64,000 nucleotides of DNA from Rhodobacteraceae bacterium F11138 (GTDB taxonomy: Bacteria; Pseudomonadota; Alphaproteobacteria; Rhodobacterales; Rhodobacteraceae). Below, piece after piece: positions 45,412 to 54,413 of this stretch. Position numbers and translations under genes: made by a program. The notes below the pieces were generated by a model. That model had not been told where the DNA came from and searched no databases. It saw only the letters and a program-made list of their open reading frames with translations. The stretch is taken from positions 725,894 to 789,893 of the forward strand of contig JAEKDP010000001.1 in assembly GCA_016521575.1 (NCBI GenBank). The letters run 5' to 3'. The stretch's first letter is position 1. Each line of letters begins with the position of its first letter.

Positions 45412-46251
45412 ATGGCCGAGAAAGCCAAGAAAAAGGGAAACGCCATCGTCGAGACGATAAAGACCATCGTCTATGCACTGCTGATTGCCGGTGTGTTTCG
45501 CACGCTCTTTTTCCAACCGTTCTGGATTCCGTCCGGCTCGATGAAGGAAACCCTGCTGATCGGGGATTTCCTGTTTGTGAACAAGATGGCCTATGGCTAT
45601 TCCTATGCGTCCTGTCCCAGCGTGATGTTGCCCGGCGTTGGCATCAACATCGACGCCGAGGACATCTGCGGCATGTTGAAGGGCGACAATACGCGCCTGT
45701 TCGGTTCACAGCCCGAGCGCGGCGATGTTGTGGTGTTCCGCCACCCGGTTTCTGGGCGCGATTTCATCAAGCGGCTGGTGGGCCTGCCGGGGGATCGGAT
45801 TCAGGTCACCGCCGGGGTTCTGTCGATAAATGGCGAACCGGTGAAATTGCAGCCTGACGGGGTGTTTTCCGAAACCTACGCGCCGCAGGGGCCGCAGCGC
45901 AGCCGGCCGCGCTGTGCCAATGGACCGGTGGGCGAAGGCGCGGTTTGCGAGAAGATCCGCGAAATCGAAACCTTCCCTGACGGCAATTCGCACACCATCC
46001 TGAACATCGGCAACCAGGGCATGGACAACACCGGTGTCTACACCGTGCCGGAGGGCCATTTCTTTTTCATGGGCGACAATCGCGACAATTCCAGCGACAG
46101 CCGTCTGCCGCAATCCGCTGGCGGGGTCGGGTTCGTGCCCTTCGAGAACCTGATCGGTCGCGCGGATCGTATCATGTTCAGTTCGGCGGGCCGTTCGATG
46201 CTGTTCTTCTGGACTTGGCGCGGAGATCGGTTCTTCAAGGCAGTCGAGTGA
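45412..46251 (+). CDS. lepB: Signal peptidase I
   Basis: Cleaves Sec and Tat signal peptides at the outer face of the inner membrane. The 279-residue protein has a membrane anchor ([21 protein letters not shown]), the catalytic Ser in [15 protein letters not shown], the Lys in [15 protein letters not shown] and the box [17 protein letters not shown]. It is followed by rnc with a GTGA overlap, so translation of the two is coupled. The same linkage is common in alphaproteobacteria. Confidence 0.97.
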   Translation: MAEKAKKKGNAIVETIKTIVYALLIAGVFRTLFFQPFWIPSGSMKETLLIGDFLFVNKMAYGYSYASCPSVMLPGVGINIDAEDICGMLKGDNTRLFGSQPERGDVVVFRHPVSGRDFIKRLVGLPGDRIQVTAGVLSINGEPVKLQPDGVFSETYAPQGPQRSRPRCANGPVGEGAVCEKIREIETFPDGNSHTILNIGNQGMDNTGVYTVPEGHFFFMGDNRDNSSDSRLPQSAGGVGFVPFENLIGRADRIMFSSAGRSMLFFWTWRGDRFFKAVE

Positions 46252-46934
46252 AGCCGTCGGCCGACCTTTTGGCGTTCGAACGCCGGATCGGCCATGGTTT
46301 CACGCGCCACGACCTGTTGGTGCGGGCGCTGACTCACGGGTCGGTGTCGTCATCTACGCGCCCGGACAACCAGCGGCTCGAATTCCTGGGCGACCGGGTG
46401 CTGGGGCTGGTGATGGCCGACCGGTTGTTGCAGGATGATCCGCAAGCAAACGAGGGTCAGCTTGCGCCAAGGTTCAATGCCCTGGTGCGCAAGGAAACCT
46501 GCGCCGACGTGGCCCGTCAGATCGAACTGGGCGCGGTTCTGAAACTGGGCCGCTCGGAGATGCTGTCCGGCGGGCGTCGCAAACAGGCCCTGCTGGGCGA
46601 TGCGATGGAGGCGGTCATCGCGGCCGTCTATCTGGATGCGGGTCTGGACGCGGCCCGCAAGATGATACTGGCCTTGTGGGGGGACCGTATCCAGGGTGTC
46701 AAAGACGACGCCCGCGATGCCAAGACTTCGTTGCAGGAATGGGCCCAGGCCCGTGGGCAGACGCCGCCGGCCTATGTGGAACTGGCCCGTGCCGGTCCCG
46801 ATCATGCCCCGGTTTTCACCATTGCGGCGCGCCTGCAGAGCGGCGAAGAGGCCCAGGCGTCAGCGGGCTCGAAACGTCAGGCAGAGCAGGCCGCGGCCGC
46901 CACACTGTTGCAGAGATTGGAACAAGACACATGA
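46248..46934 (+). CDS. rnc: Ribonuclease III
   Basis: Processes rRNA and other double-stranded RNA. The 228-residue enzyme has the signature [16 protein letters not shown] (catalytic Glu and Asp) and [18 protein letters not shown] (second Asp/Glu pair), then a C-terminal dsRNA-binding domain from about residue 155 ([28 protein letters not shown]). The start is a GTG at 46248 overlapping the lepB stop. It overlaps era by four bases. Confidence 0.96.
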   Translation: MKPSADLLAFERRIGHGFTRHDLLVRALTHGSVSSSTRPDNQRLEFLGDRVLGLVMADRLLQDDPQANEGQLAPRFNALVRKETCADVARQIELGAVLKLGRSEMLSGGRRKQALLGDAMEAVIAAVYLDAGLDAARKMILALWGDRIQGVKDDARDAKTSLQEWAQARGQTPPAYVELARAGPDHAPVFTIAARLQSGEEAQASAGSKRQAEQAAAATLLQRLEQDT

Positions 46935-47833
46935 CACGCGCTGGATTCGTCGCCCTGATCGGAGAACCCAACGCCGGGAAATCGACCTTGCTGAACCGTA
47001 TGGTCGGCGCCAAGGTGTCCATCGTGACCCACAAGGTTCAGACGACCCGTGCGCGTATTCGCGGGGTCGCGATGGAAGGCGACAGCCAGATCGTCTTTGT
47101 CGATACGCCGGGCCTGTTTCAGCCACGTCGCCGGCTGGATCGCGCCATGGTGGCCGCCGCCTGGGGCGGGGCTGCGGATGCGGATGTGATCGTATTGCTG
47201 ATAGAGGCGCATCGCGGCGTGACCGAAGGCGTCGAGCGAATTCTTGAGGGGCTGGCGGACATCGGAAAGGGCCGCAAGGTGGCTCTGGCGATCAACAAGA
47301 TCGACCGCGTGCAGTCCCAGGCCCTGCTGGCGCTGACCAAGGATATGAACCAGCGGTACGATTTCGCGGAAACCTTCATGATCTCGGCTGAAAAGGGGCA
47401 TGGGGTTCAGGCGCTGCGTGAATGGCTGGCAGGCGAGATTCCCGTAGGGCCGTGGCTGTATCCCGAGGATCAGATCGCGGATCTGCCGATGCGCATGATT
47501 GCCGCAGAGATCACGCGTGAAAAGCTGACTTTGCGCCTGCATCAGGAATTGCCCTATCAGATGACCGTGGAAACCGAAAGCTGGCAAGAACGCAAGGACG
47601 GATCGGCCAGAATAGAGCAGGTGATCTATGTCGTGCGGGACGGGCACAAGGGCATCGTACTGGGCCACAAGGGCGAAACCATCAAAGGTGTATCCAAGGC
47701 CGCGCGCGAAGAACTGGCCGAATTCCTGGGGCGGACCGTGCATCTGTTCCTGCAGGTCAAGGTCCGTCCGAACTGGCTGGAAGAATCCGAGCGGTATTCC
47801 GAAATGGGGCTTGATTTCAAGGACGGCGCGTGA
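46931..47833 (+). CDS. era: GTPase Era
   Basis: Ribosome-assembly GTPase that binds 16S rRNA. The 300-residue protein has G1 [10 protein letters not shown]2 region [13 protein letters not shown]3 DTPGLF, G4 NKIDRV and G5-like ISAEKGHGV, followed by the KH domain ([18 protein letters not shown]) and the Era C-terminal tail [18 protein letters not shown]. The ATG overlaps the rnc stop. The rnc-era order is universal here. Confidence 0.97.
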   Translation: MTRAGFVALIGEPNAGKSTLLNRMVGAKVSIVTHKVQTTRARIRGVAMEGDSQIVFVDTPGLFQPRRRLDRAMVAAAWGGAADADVIVLLIEAHRGVTEGVERILEGLADIGKGRKVALAINKIDRVQSQALLALTKDMNQRYDFAETFMISAEKGHGVQALREWLAGEIPVGPWLYPEDQIADLPMRMIAAEITREKLTLRLHQELPYQMTVETESWQERKDGSARIEQVIYVVRDGHKGIVLGHKGETIKGVSKAAREELAEFLGRTVHLFLQVKVRPNWLEESERYSEMGLDFKDGA

Positions 47834-47837
47834 AGCC

Positions 47838-48167
47838 ATGGCGCGCCTGACCGCGCAATTCTGGGTGCAGGCCTATCTGGCCCGTCTGCGGCTGTCCGGG
47901 ATACCGGCATTCGTGGTCGCACATGGGGATGACACTGCGGGCGCGGTGCTGGTCAAGCTGAACACACTGGACGGCAGGGCAATCGCCTTTCAGCGCAGTT
48001 TCGATCTGATGACGGGGGATCGTCGCTGGATCGAACTGGCCAATGGGGATGAGGCGCATGTCGATGCGGCGGTTGACCGCCAGCGGGGATTTGATCCTGA
48101 TCTTTGGGTGATCGAACTGGAAGACCGTCAAGGACGCCACCTGCTGGACGAACCGGGGCTGGATTGA
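47838..48167 (+). CDS. DUF1491 family protein
   Basis: A 109-residue cytoplasmic protein of the DUF1491 family, found beside era in alphaproteobacteria. ARLTAQFWVQAYLARLRL opens the sequence, and GTAVLVKLN-like DTAGAVLVKLNTLDGRAI and the acidic end VDRQRGFDPDLWVIELEDRQGR fit the family pattern. Function is unknown. It starts four bases after the era stop and may be co-transcribed with recO after the hairpin at 48230. Confidence 0.72.
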   Translation: MARLTAQFWVQAYLARLRLSGIPAFVVAHGDDTAGAVLVKLNTLDGRAIAFQRSFDLMTGDRRWIELANGDEAHVDAAVDRQRGFDPDLWVIELEDRQGRHLLDEPGLD

Positions 48168-48229
48168 AGCATCTCGCGCCAGACTTCAAACATCTGATGC
48201 TGCCGGGAATGAAAGATCTCAACACGTTG

Positions 48230-48253
48230 GGCCGTGGATGATGTTTCACGGCC
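48230..48253. terminator. Hairpin between DUF1491 and recO
   Basis: GGCCGTG (48230-48236) and CACGGCC (48247-48253) form a seven-base stem with a ten-base loop. No T run follows, so it may be a weak terminator or an RNA-stability hairpin rather than a full stop. The rest of the 144-base gap shows nothing clear. Confidence 0.4.
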
Positions 48254-48311
48254 ATCACGCAACGCTTCAGGCGACACTTGCACCTGATCCCGTTGCGTGG
48301 ACTATGGCGGC

Positions 48312-49037
48312 ATGGAATGGCGAGATCAGGGCATATTGCTGACCGTGCGGCGCCATGGGGAAACCGCGGCGATCCTTGATGTGTTCACCCAGGGGCACGG
48401 ACGCCACGCGGGCGTGGTGCGCGGCGGGGCCAGCCGGCGTATCGCGCCGATCCTGCAACCCGGCGCGCAACTGGATCTGTTGTGGCGGGCGCGTCTGCAA
48501 GACCATATCGGCAGCTATCAGGTCGAACCGATCCGCAGCCGCGCCGCTGCGGCGCTGTCTGATCGTCTGATGCTGGCGGGGCTGAATGCGGTAACATCGC
48601 TGCTGGCGTTTTCATTGCCCGAACGCGAGGTCCACGCCGGGTTGTATCAACGTACCGAACAATTGCTGGACCTGTTGACGCGCAGCGATGTCTGGCCGCT
48701 GGCCTATCTGAACTGGGAAATCGCCTTGCTCGAAGACCTGGGGTTCGGGCTGGATCTGGGATGTTGTGCTGTCACGGGGGCGACACAAGGTCTGGAATAT
48801 GTTTCACCGAAATCCGGGCGTGCGGTGTCCGCGCAAGGGGCCGGGGACTGGGCCGAACGGTTGTTGCCTTTGCCACCGGTGCTGCGCGGAGAAGGCCCCG
48901 CGCCGGACGAAGAGGTGGCGGCCGGTCTGCGCACAACCGGACATTTCATCGAGAACCATCTTGCCCCGGCCCTGGGGCATAAACCCGCACCTCAGGCGCG
49001 CGCGCGGTTTGTGCAAACGTTCAATCGCCGGTTCTGA
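48312..49037 (+). CDS. recO: DNA repair protein RecO
   Basis: Works with RecR and RecF in loading RecA at gaps. The 241-residue protein has the N-terminal OB fold ([42 protein letters not shown]) and the C-terminal helical domain with a short Cys pair (LGCCAVTG) in the place of the zinc site. A GTG at 48297 is in frame but has no supporting ribosome site; the ATG at 48312 is preferred. It ends the rpoZ-to-recO run. recR is 4 kb away. Confidence 0.92.
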   Translation: MEWRDQGILLTVRRHGETAAILDVFTQGHGRHAGVVRGGASRRIAPILQPGAQLDLLWRARLQDHIGSYQVEPIRSRAAAALSDRLMLAGLNAVTSLLAFSLPEREVHAGLYQRTEQLLDLLTRSDVWPLAYLNWEIALLEDLGFGLDLGCCAVTGATQGLEYVSPKSGRAVSAQGAGDWAERLLPLPPVLRGEGPAPDEEVAAGLRTTGHFIENHLAPALGHKPAPQARARFVQTFNRRF

Positions 49038-49139
49038 TCCAGCGCCAATATCCGCCCCGGATCGCCGGACAGACCCGCGATAAACTTGCCGCCGCCCATG
49101 CCCCGGACAAAAACGACGGCCGCATGGCAGAAGGCCCGC

Positions 49140-49478
49140 CTATATTCCAAAGGCGGAATAGGCGGATTTCGTGACCAGGCTGATCAGGCCGACACGGAAC
49201 TGTTCAAGCCGTGTCTTGGACAGCCCCGCCGCCGTCAGCATGTGCAGTTTGAGCAGGGATTTCTGCCCGTCCAGCAACTGTTCGAATTCGTTCTTTGTCA
49301 ACAATCCCTCTTTGAGGGCCTTGGCCCAACGTGGCAGATCATCCTTCATCGCATCCAGATAGGCCTCGCCATCGGCCTTGGCCGTATCCTTCCAGTCCTC
49401 CAGCGCGTTTCGGGCCAGAATCGTCAGGCCTTCGCGGAATTCCGTCAGGAAGGCGTCCCATTGGGTTTCAAAACTCAT
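49140..49478 (-). CDS. Small helical protein, function unknown
   Basis: A 112-residue, highly charged, all-helical cytoplasmic protein without signal or membrane segments. Repeated aromatic/charged patterns (WDAFLTEFREGL, NALEDWKDTAKADGE, LPRWAKALKEGLLTKNEF) suggest amphipathic helices. I do not recognise a family. It lies 11 bases downstream of the lipoprotein gene on the same strand, so the two are probably one transcript. Confidence 0.65.
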   Translation of the reverse strand: MSFETQWDAFLTEFREGLTILARNALEDWKDTAKADGEAYLDAMKDDLPRWAKALKEGLLTKNEFEQLLDGQKSLLKLHMLTAAGLSKTRLEQFRVGLISLVTKSAYSAFGI

Positions 49479-49489
49479 CTCACAACTCC

Positions 49490-49963
49490 TCAGTCCGATG
49501 CCAGGCTGGCGCAGGGCGTGGTCTTTTGCTTGTTCACTTCCAGACAGATGATGTAATCATAGCCTCTTGCGATCTGGCGCTTCTTTTCATCGCGAAAGAA
49601 CTCGCTGACCGTGTGGTTGCGTTGCCAACCGGCCACAAAGCCCCCCATCAGCCCGCCGTCGGGATCGCGCATCACTTCCCATTGTCTGGCGCTGATCCCG
49701 TTCCTGGGCAGGCCCTTGGAAAATTCATAGGCGGCGTCGATATCGGTCATCAGGGCGGTGACATCCGCCTGTTGGCTGGAATAGCTGCGGCCCGCGCGAT
49801 CAATCATGGCCAGCGACCGCGCCTTGAGCGAGGTGGCGTTCTTGTACGCCTCGGCTGTATAGCCGCCGATCAGGGGATCACAGGCCGCCAGCACCAAGGG
49901 CAACAGAATCAACGCCAACAGGCGTCTGACCGTCAGTAGGGTGAAACAATGTGCAACAGGCAT
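49490..49963 (-). CDS. Putative lipoprotein, function unknown
   Basis: A 157-residue protein with a lipoprotein signal: hydrophobic stretch RRLLALILLPLVLAAC with a lipobox ending at Cys about residue 28. The mature part is helical (SLKARSLAMIDRAGRSYSSQQAD) and carries a second Cys pair near the C-terminus (YIICLEVN, TTPCASL). It should be anchored in a membrane facing the periplasm. The family is not known to me. It heads a two-gene leftward unit. Confidence 0.68.
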   Translation of the reverse strand: MPVAHCFTLLTVRRLLALILLPLVLAACDPLIGGYTAEAYKNATSLKARSLAMIDRAGRSYSSQQADVTALMTDIDAAYEFSKGLPRNGISARQWEVMRDPDGGLMGGFVAGWQRNHTVSEFFRDEKKRQIARGYDYIICLEVNKQKTTPCASLASD

Positions 49964-50176
49964 GGGCGGTCTCCAATAAATTGTTTTAATGAAAAGATCC
50001 TATACCAAAAAGCGAAACGGGACAATTTTCCTGCAACGGATTGGCGACCATGGGCGAGAAGGCGATTGTCGTGAGCAGGCAAAATTGCCGAATGATCCCC
50101 GTTATATACGGATATTCCAAGTTGAAGCCCGGAGGTGTCATGCAGATTTCAAACTGCCGCCGAACTTCAATTGATG

Positions 50177-50204
50177 TTGATAAATTTAACGATTTGCTTA
50201 TTAA
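50177..50204 (+). promoter_or_regulatory. Candidate promoter of the VPLPA-CTERM gene
   Basis: TTGATA (50177-50182), a 16-base spacer and TATTAA (50199-50204) lie 80 bases upstream of the ATG in an AT-rich stretch. The whole 320-base gap 49964-50283 also has an inverted repeat GGCAA-AA-TTGCC (50078-50089), a possible operator, and the presumed promoter of the leftward lipoprotein gene (TATAGG near 50000). I see no gene in it. Confidence 0.5.
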
Positions 50205-50283
50205 AGAGAAGCCTGAAAATTGCGCAGGTTCTTACGAGTGGTCGGCCAAGCACGACCGAATTTTGGTGGAAGGGAAATACATC

Positions 50284-50952
50284 ATGAAAACGACAATAGT
50301 CGGGGCAGCAATTGCCGCCGCAGCATTCGCTGGTTCTGCAGGTGCGGAAACGATCAGCTATCAGGGGTCCGGCTCATTCGGATCGCCGAACTACAGCCAG
50401 ACCGTTAGCTGGACCGATACCAATGCGTCAGATAGCGGTACCAATGCAGCCGGGTTGTTCCGGTTGAACGGCGACACGCTGGGAAATTTCGTCGCGTTCT
50501 GTGTGGAGCTCTCACAGAATATCGCCGACCCGCAAACGGCGACGATCAACCCAAATCTGTTTAATGCAACAATCGTATCGAACCTGGGCGCCATGTTCGA
50601 CAGTGCCATGAACGGTGCGACGCTGGATTCCGTGATCGACTCCGATGATAAAGCTGCCGGCATGCAGATGGCCATCTGGGAAGTCGTCTATGAAACCGAC
50701 GGCACGTTCGACCTGACAGACGGAACGTTTACCGGCGACAGCACGAACGGTGCAGATAGCTGGGGGTCCACTTATCTGGCTGGCATAGCGACCGGTGACG
50801 CCAGCAACGTCAGCATGACGTTCCTGGACAGCGCCGATGCCCAGGATCTGGTGACGGTCAACCCGACTGCGGTTCCGGTTCCGGCGGCTGGTCTGCTGCT
50901 GCTGAGCGGTCTGGGCGGCATCGCGGCGCTGCGTCGTCGCAAGAAAGCCTGA
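50284..50952 (+). CDS. VPLPA-CTERM surface protein with possible thioester domain
   Basis: A 222-residue exported protein. Signal peptide IVGAAIAAAAFAGSAGAE; C-terminal sorting signal VPVPAAGLLLLSGLGGIAAL followed by RRRKKA, matching the VPLPA-CTERM type of exosortase-dependent anchors. Between them, FCVELSQNI (Cys73) and GMQMAIWEVVYE (Gln128) resemble the Cys and the TQxA-IW motifs of thioester (TED) domains, in which Cys and Gln form an internal bond. The mature part is rich in Asp, Ser, Thr and Asn. GGAAGGGA lies before the ATG. Anchoring needs an exosortase not in the window. The thioester call is inference. Confidence 0.78.
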   Translation: MKTTIVGAAIAAAAFAGSAGAETISYQGSGSFGSPNYSQTVSWTDTNASDSGTNAAGLFRLNGDTLGNFVAFCVELSQNIADPQTATINPNLFNATIVSNLGAMFDSAMNGATLDSVIDSDDKAAGMQMAIWEVVYETDGTFDLTDGTFTGDSTNGADSWGSTYLAGIATGDASNVSMTFLDSADAQDLVTVNPTAVPVPAAGLLLLSGLGGIAALRRRKKA

Positions 50953-50983
50953 TCCTGCAGTCAAGGATCCTGTAACTGAATTG

Positions 50984-51012
50984 AAAACGGCCTCGCGTGC
51001 GGGGCCGTTTTT
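50984..51012 (+). terminator. Rho-independent terminator of the VPLPA-CTERM gene
   Basis: AAAACGGCC (50984-50992) and GGCCGTTTT (51003-51011) form a nine-base stem with a ten-base loop running into TTTTT. A second short inverted repeat GATCCT/AGGATC lies just after the stop codon (50951-50969). Confidence 0.92.
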
Positions 51013-51091
51013 GTTGCGGCGGTCTATTGCGGTGGGAAAACAATGCCCCCTGTGCTAGCGATTGCGGGCGGACAACCCAAAGGAGCGCGCG

Positions 51092-51589
51092 ATGAAGATC
51101 CTGACAGCCTTGATGACGGCAGCAATCCTGTTCCTGCCGACCGGTGCGGTGCAGGCCCAGGCGTTGATCGACAAGGGTTTCGTGTCGGGTTGGAACGTGA
51201 TGGTGGACCCGGAAATGGGCAACGGCTGTCTGATCCAGACCGTCTATCAGGATTTGTCCGTGATCCGCATCGGCTATGACGCGACAACCAACCGGGGCTA
51301 TTTCGTGGCTTTCAACAAGGGCTGGCGCCGAGTCGAAGAAGGCAAAACCTATGACATCCGATTTGATCTGGACGGTGAAAGCTTTGACGCGGTGGCGACG
51401 GGGTTCGAACTGGACCGGGTGCCCGGTGTCGGGGTTTTCTTCGACGATCGCGAATTCATCCACGCCATTGCCCGCAAAAAGGGCATGACGATCTATAGCC
51501 CGGCGGGCGAGCCGGTGATGGCGATTGATCTTGCAGGGTCGGCCAAGGCGCTGGAGTATGCCCGCAAGTGTCAACAGGCCCAGAATTAA
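51092..51589 (+). CDS. Secreted protein, function unknown
   Basis: A 165-residue protein with a clean Sec signal (ILTALMTAAILFLPTGAVQAQ). The mature part is beta-rich (SGWNVMVDPEMGNGCLIQ, VIRIGYDATTNRGYFVAFN, RFDLDGESFDAVATGFELD) with two Cys that may pair. The layout faintly recalls IalB-like periplasmic proteins, without enough identity to assign. AAGGAG precedes the ATG. It converges on the RNase T2 gene. Confidence 0.65.
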   Translation: MKILTALMTAAILFLPTGAVQAQALIDKGFVSGWNVMVDPEMGNGCLIQTVYQDLSVIRIGYDATTNRGYFVAFNKGWRRVEEGKTYDIRFDLDGESFDAVATGFELDRVPGVGVFFDDREFIHAIARKKGMTIYSPAGEPVMAIDLAGSAKALEYARKCQQAQN

Positions 51590-51640
51590 AGCGTCCCGCG
51601 ATAAACCTGAAACGCCCGATGTCGCCCGAAATCAGGGATG

Positions 51641-52279
51641 TCAACGCACCGGGGTGAACAATGCGTCTTTCAGGCGACAGTCGCGCACCACGTCCTGACC
51701 ACAGGGGACCGGGTCCAGATCGCGTGACAGGCACAGGCGGGCTTCCTGGATATGGCCGTCCTTGCAGGTGATGGTCAGCATATCGGGTTCCAGCCCCGGG
51801 TTGGCTTGCAGGAATGCGTCCTGCACCACCGAGGCCGGCAGGCGCACAGGTTTGTCGAGCCGCCGGAACACGTCGGGCCGCCGCAGCGCGCCATAGGCGC
51901 GGCGGGACAGCTCGAAGTAGTCGCCGGCCGACAGACCCGAACAGGTGCCGTGCTTTTTCCATTGGTGCCAGGCCAGCCCGGGGCTGCCCATCAGGTCGGC
52001 CATTTCGGCGGTCATGGCCCGGCTGGGCGCACGCCGGGTGCTGCGGCAATAGCTGGGGAACCCCCGGTGGTACTGTGGCCAGAGCCCGTGCAGAATCCAG
52101 CCGTGATCATGTCGTTCGTCGCATTGATCCGAGTCTCTTGCGTCGCCGGTCAGGGCGCACCAGTTCGGGGACCAGCTGAGGCTGAGCACATAATAGTCGA
52201 AATCGCCCGCGGCTTCGCCATCGGCCAGCGCGGGCAGCGTCCACAGACCACAGAGCAGGGTCAGGATCAGTCGATACAT
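51641..52279 (-). CDS. RNase T2-family protein, secreted
   Basis: A 212-residue protein with a Sec signal (LILTLLCGLWTLPALA). The two T2 catalytic boxes are at WILHGLWPQ (His64) and WHQWKKHGTCSGL (His110). In the usual second box, HEWxKHGTC, the Glu helps catalysis; here that position is Gln106. The catalytic His residues are kept. Cysteines are placed for disulfides. It should act in the periplasm or outside on RNA. It is divergent from trcR. Confidence 0.85.
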   Translation of the reverse strand: MYRLILTLLCGLWTLPALADGEAAGDFDYYVLSLSWSPNWCALTGDARDSDQCDERHDHGWILHGLWPQYHRGFPSYCRSTRRAPSRAMTAEMADLMGSPGLAWHQWKKHGTCSGLSAGDYFELSRRAYGALRRPDVFRRLDKPVRLPASVVQDAFLQANPGLEPDMLTITCKDGHIQEARLCLSRDLDPVPCGQDVVRDCRLKDALFTPVR

Positions 52280-52423
52280 TCGCCTCTTTCCTTATTGTGC
52301 TGTCCTCACTATATAGACGCCAAGTTCCCCGACAACGGTAGCCCGCCTTGCAAGCCAAGGCCGCCTGGTCCGCCAGGCGACAGGACAGGTTTGTCGGCCA
52401 GGCTGGAAAAAGGAGATGAGCAT

Positions 52424-53215
52424 ATGGTGAAACTGCTGCACCCCAAGGCGACCGCCGTCTGGCTGGTCGACAATACCACGATCAGCTTCAAGCAGATCGC
52501 CGATTTCGTCGGCATGCACGAGTTGGAAATTCAGGGCATCGCCGATGGTGATGTCGCTGTCGGCGTCAAGGGTTTTGACCCGATTTCCAACAATCAGCTG
52601 ACCCAGGAAGAGATCGACAAGGCACAGGCCGACCCATTGTATCGCCCTCGGTTGAAGGTGAACAGTTCTGCCCTGGGTGAAGAAAAGCGGCGCGGTCCGC
52701 GCTATACACCGCTGTCCAAGCGCCAGGATCGTCCTGCGTCGATTCTGTGGCTGGTCAAGTTCCACCCCGAACTGAGCGACGGGCAGATCAGCAAGCTGGT
52801 TGGCACCACCAAGCCGACGATCCAGGCGATCCGCGAACGCACGCATTGGAACATTGCGAATATTCAGCCGATCGATCCGGTGGCCTTGGGGCTGTGCAAG
52901 CAATCCGAACTGGACGCGGCGGTTCAGAAGGCGGCTGCCAAGAAAGCCGCCGAAGGCGAAGTCATGAGCGACGACGAGCGCCGCAAGCTGGTGAGCACCG
53001 AGCAATCGCTGGGTATGGACGCCGAACCGAAAATTCCGACCGCCATCGAAGGTCTGGAGACCTTTACCCTGGGCGGGTCGATGGATGTGGTCGATACCGA
53101 AGACGAAGACAGCGCAGACACCCGCGATGTTGCGGATGCGGACAGCTTCTTCAACCTGCCGGCCGGCGGCGAGGACGAAGATGACGAAGAAGACGACGAT
53201 CAGCCGCGCGTCTGA
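52424..53215 (+). CDS. trcR: Cell-cycle transcriptional regulator TrcR (DUF1013)
   Basis: A 263-residue protein of the DUF1013 family, found only in alphaproteobacteria. It begins MVKLLHPKATAVWLVDNTT, has an N-terminal helix-turn-helix-like pair (ISFKQIADFVGMHELEIQG and LSDGQISKLVGTTKPTIQAI) and an acidic tail (EDEDDEEDDD). AAGGAG is well placed before the ATG. The TrcR name is the current one for the Caulobacter family; it is thought to act with RNA polymerase. A terminator follows. Confidence 0.87.
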   Translation: MVKLLHPKATAVWLVDNTTISFKQIADFVGMHELEIQGIADGDVAVGVKGFDPISNNQLTQEEIDKAQADPLYRPRLKVNSSALGEEKRRGPRYTPLSKRQDRPASILWLVKFHPELSDGQISKLVGTTKPTIQAIRERTHWNIANIQPIDPVALGLCKQSELDAAVQKAAAKKAAEGEVMSDDERRKLVSTEQSLGMDAEPKIPTAIEGLETFTLGGSMDVVDTEDEDSADTRDVADADSFFNLPAGGEDEDDEEDDDQPRV

Positions 53216-53239
53216 AACCGGCTGATTGTTCCGCGCGAT

Positions 53240-53269
53240 CCCGCCGCAGCTGGCTGTGCGACGGGTTTT
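53240..53269 (+). terminator. Terminator after trcR
   Basis: CCCGCCGCA (53240-53248) pairs with TGCGACGGG (53257-53265) with one mismatch in the stem, followed by TTTT, 24 bases after the trcR stop. Confidence 0.7.
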
Positions 53270-53296
53270 GCGCGTGGCGGCGGTCGCCCCGGTGCG

Positions 53297-53890
53297 TCAA
53301 AGTTCCTTGCGCGCGTTCAGGGCGGCGGTGATCGTGCCGTCGTCCAGATAGTCCAGTTCACCGCCGATCGGTACGCCCTGCGCCAATGAGGTCAGCCGCA
53401 CGCGGTCATCCAGCTGATCGGCGATGTAATGGGCTGTGGTCTGTCCGTCGATGGTGGCGTTCAAGGCCAGAATGACCTCGGTGATGTCTTCGGTCGCGAT
53501 GCGGTCTAGAAGACGCGGAATGCGCAATTGTTCGGGGCCGATCGAATCCAGCGCCGACAGGGTGCCACCCAGAACGTGATAGCGGCCGTTGAATACGCCC
53601 GCGCGCTCCATTGCCCACAAATCGGCCACGTCCTCGACCACGCACAGCTCGCCGGTGGCGCGTTTCTCGGATTGGCAGATGTCGCAGATGTCCGAGGTGC
53701 CGACATTGCCGCAGTTCAGGCATTCGCGCGCGGTTTCCGCGACGGTCTGCAAGGCATCGGCCAGCGGTGTCAGCAAAAGCGCACGCTTGCGGATCAGGTG
53801 CAGCACAGCCCGCCGGGCGGAACGCGGCCCCAAGCCCGGCAGCTTGGCCATCAGCGCGATCAGGTTCTCGATATCAGAGGTGCTGGACAA
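53297..53890 (-). CDS. recR: Recombination protein RecR
   Basis: A 197-residue RecFOR-pathway protein. Helix-hairpin-helix [17 protein letters not shown] at residues about 14-30, zinc motif [16 protein letters not shown] and Toprim region [17 protein letters not shown] and Walker-like ending are all present. It follows ybaB on the same strand, in the dnaX-ybaB-recR order seen widely in bacteria. Confidence 0.97.
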   Translation of the reverse strand: MSSTSDIENLIALMAKLPGLGPRSARRAVLHLIRKRALLLTPLADALQTVAETARECLNCGNVGTSDICDICQSEKRATGELCVVEDVADLWAMERAGVFNGRYHVLGGTLSALDSIGPEQLRIPRLLDRIATEDITEVILALNATIDGQTTAHYIADQLDDRVRLTSLAQGVPIGGELDYLDDGTITAALNARKEL

Positions 53891-53965
53891 GGGTGGGGCT
53901 TTCGCTGGTCGCTCTGTCGGGGTGCGAAATTTCCGCGCGCGCCCGTAACGGAGCTATATCCATTC

Positions 53966-54310
53966 CTAGAACGGCAGCTTCATGTCCTTTGGCAAACCCA
54001 TGCCTTCGGTCAGCTTGCTCATTTCATCCTGCGCCTTGTCGCTGGCTTTCTGCTGGGCGTCCTTGATGGCGGCAAGGATCAGGTCTTCGACCACTTCCTT
54101 GTCATCGCTGTTGAAGATCGAAGGGTCGATATCCAGCGCTTTTAGCTCGCCCTTGCAGCTGCAGGTCGCTTTCACCAGACCGGCACCGGATTCCCCGGTC
54201 ACCATCTGGTTGTGCATGTCTTCCTGCAGCTGAGCCATCTTGGTCTGCATTTCTTGGGCGGTCTTCATCATCTTGGCCATGTCGCCAAGCCCGCCAAGTC
54301 CCTTGAGCAT
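53966..54310 (-). CDS. YbaB/EbfC-family nucleoid-associated protein
   Basis: A 114-residue DNA-binding protein. MLKGLGGLGDMAKMMKTAQEM is the family start; the middle (SGAGLVKATCSCKGELKALDI) and tail (GMGLPKDMKLPF) also fit. It forms dimers and binds DNA with little sequence preference. It lies between dnaX and recR, the classical place. Confidence 0.94.
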   Translation of the reverse strand: MLKGLGGLGDMAKMMKTAQEMQTKMAQLQEDMHNQMVTGESGAGLVKATCSCKGELKALDIDPSIFNSDDKEVVEDLILAAIKDAQQKASDKAQDEMSKLTEGMGLPKDMKLPF

Positions 54311-54413
54311 GTGATCTCTCCTGAATTGCCTGTTGCACAGATACGCGGGCACGGGGGGGCTCACAAGAGGCGGGCGGGTATCCGTTCGCAGGAATTTTGC
54401 CGGGATGCGTAGC

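Noticed and set aside
50041-50283. An in-frame upstream extension of the VPLPA-CTERM gene from 50041
   Set aside because: The clean signal peptide starts at 50284 with GGAAGGGA before it, and the extension has no family character.
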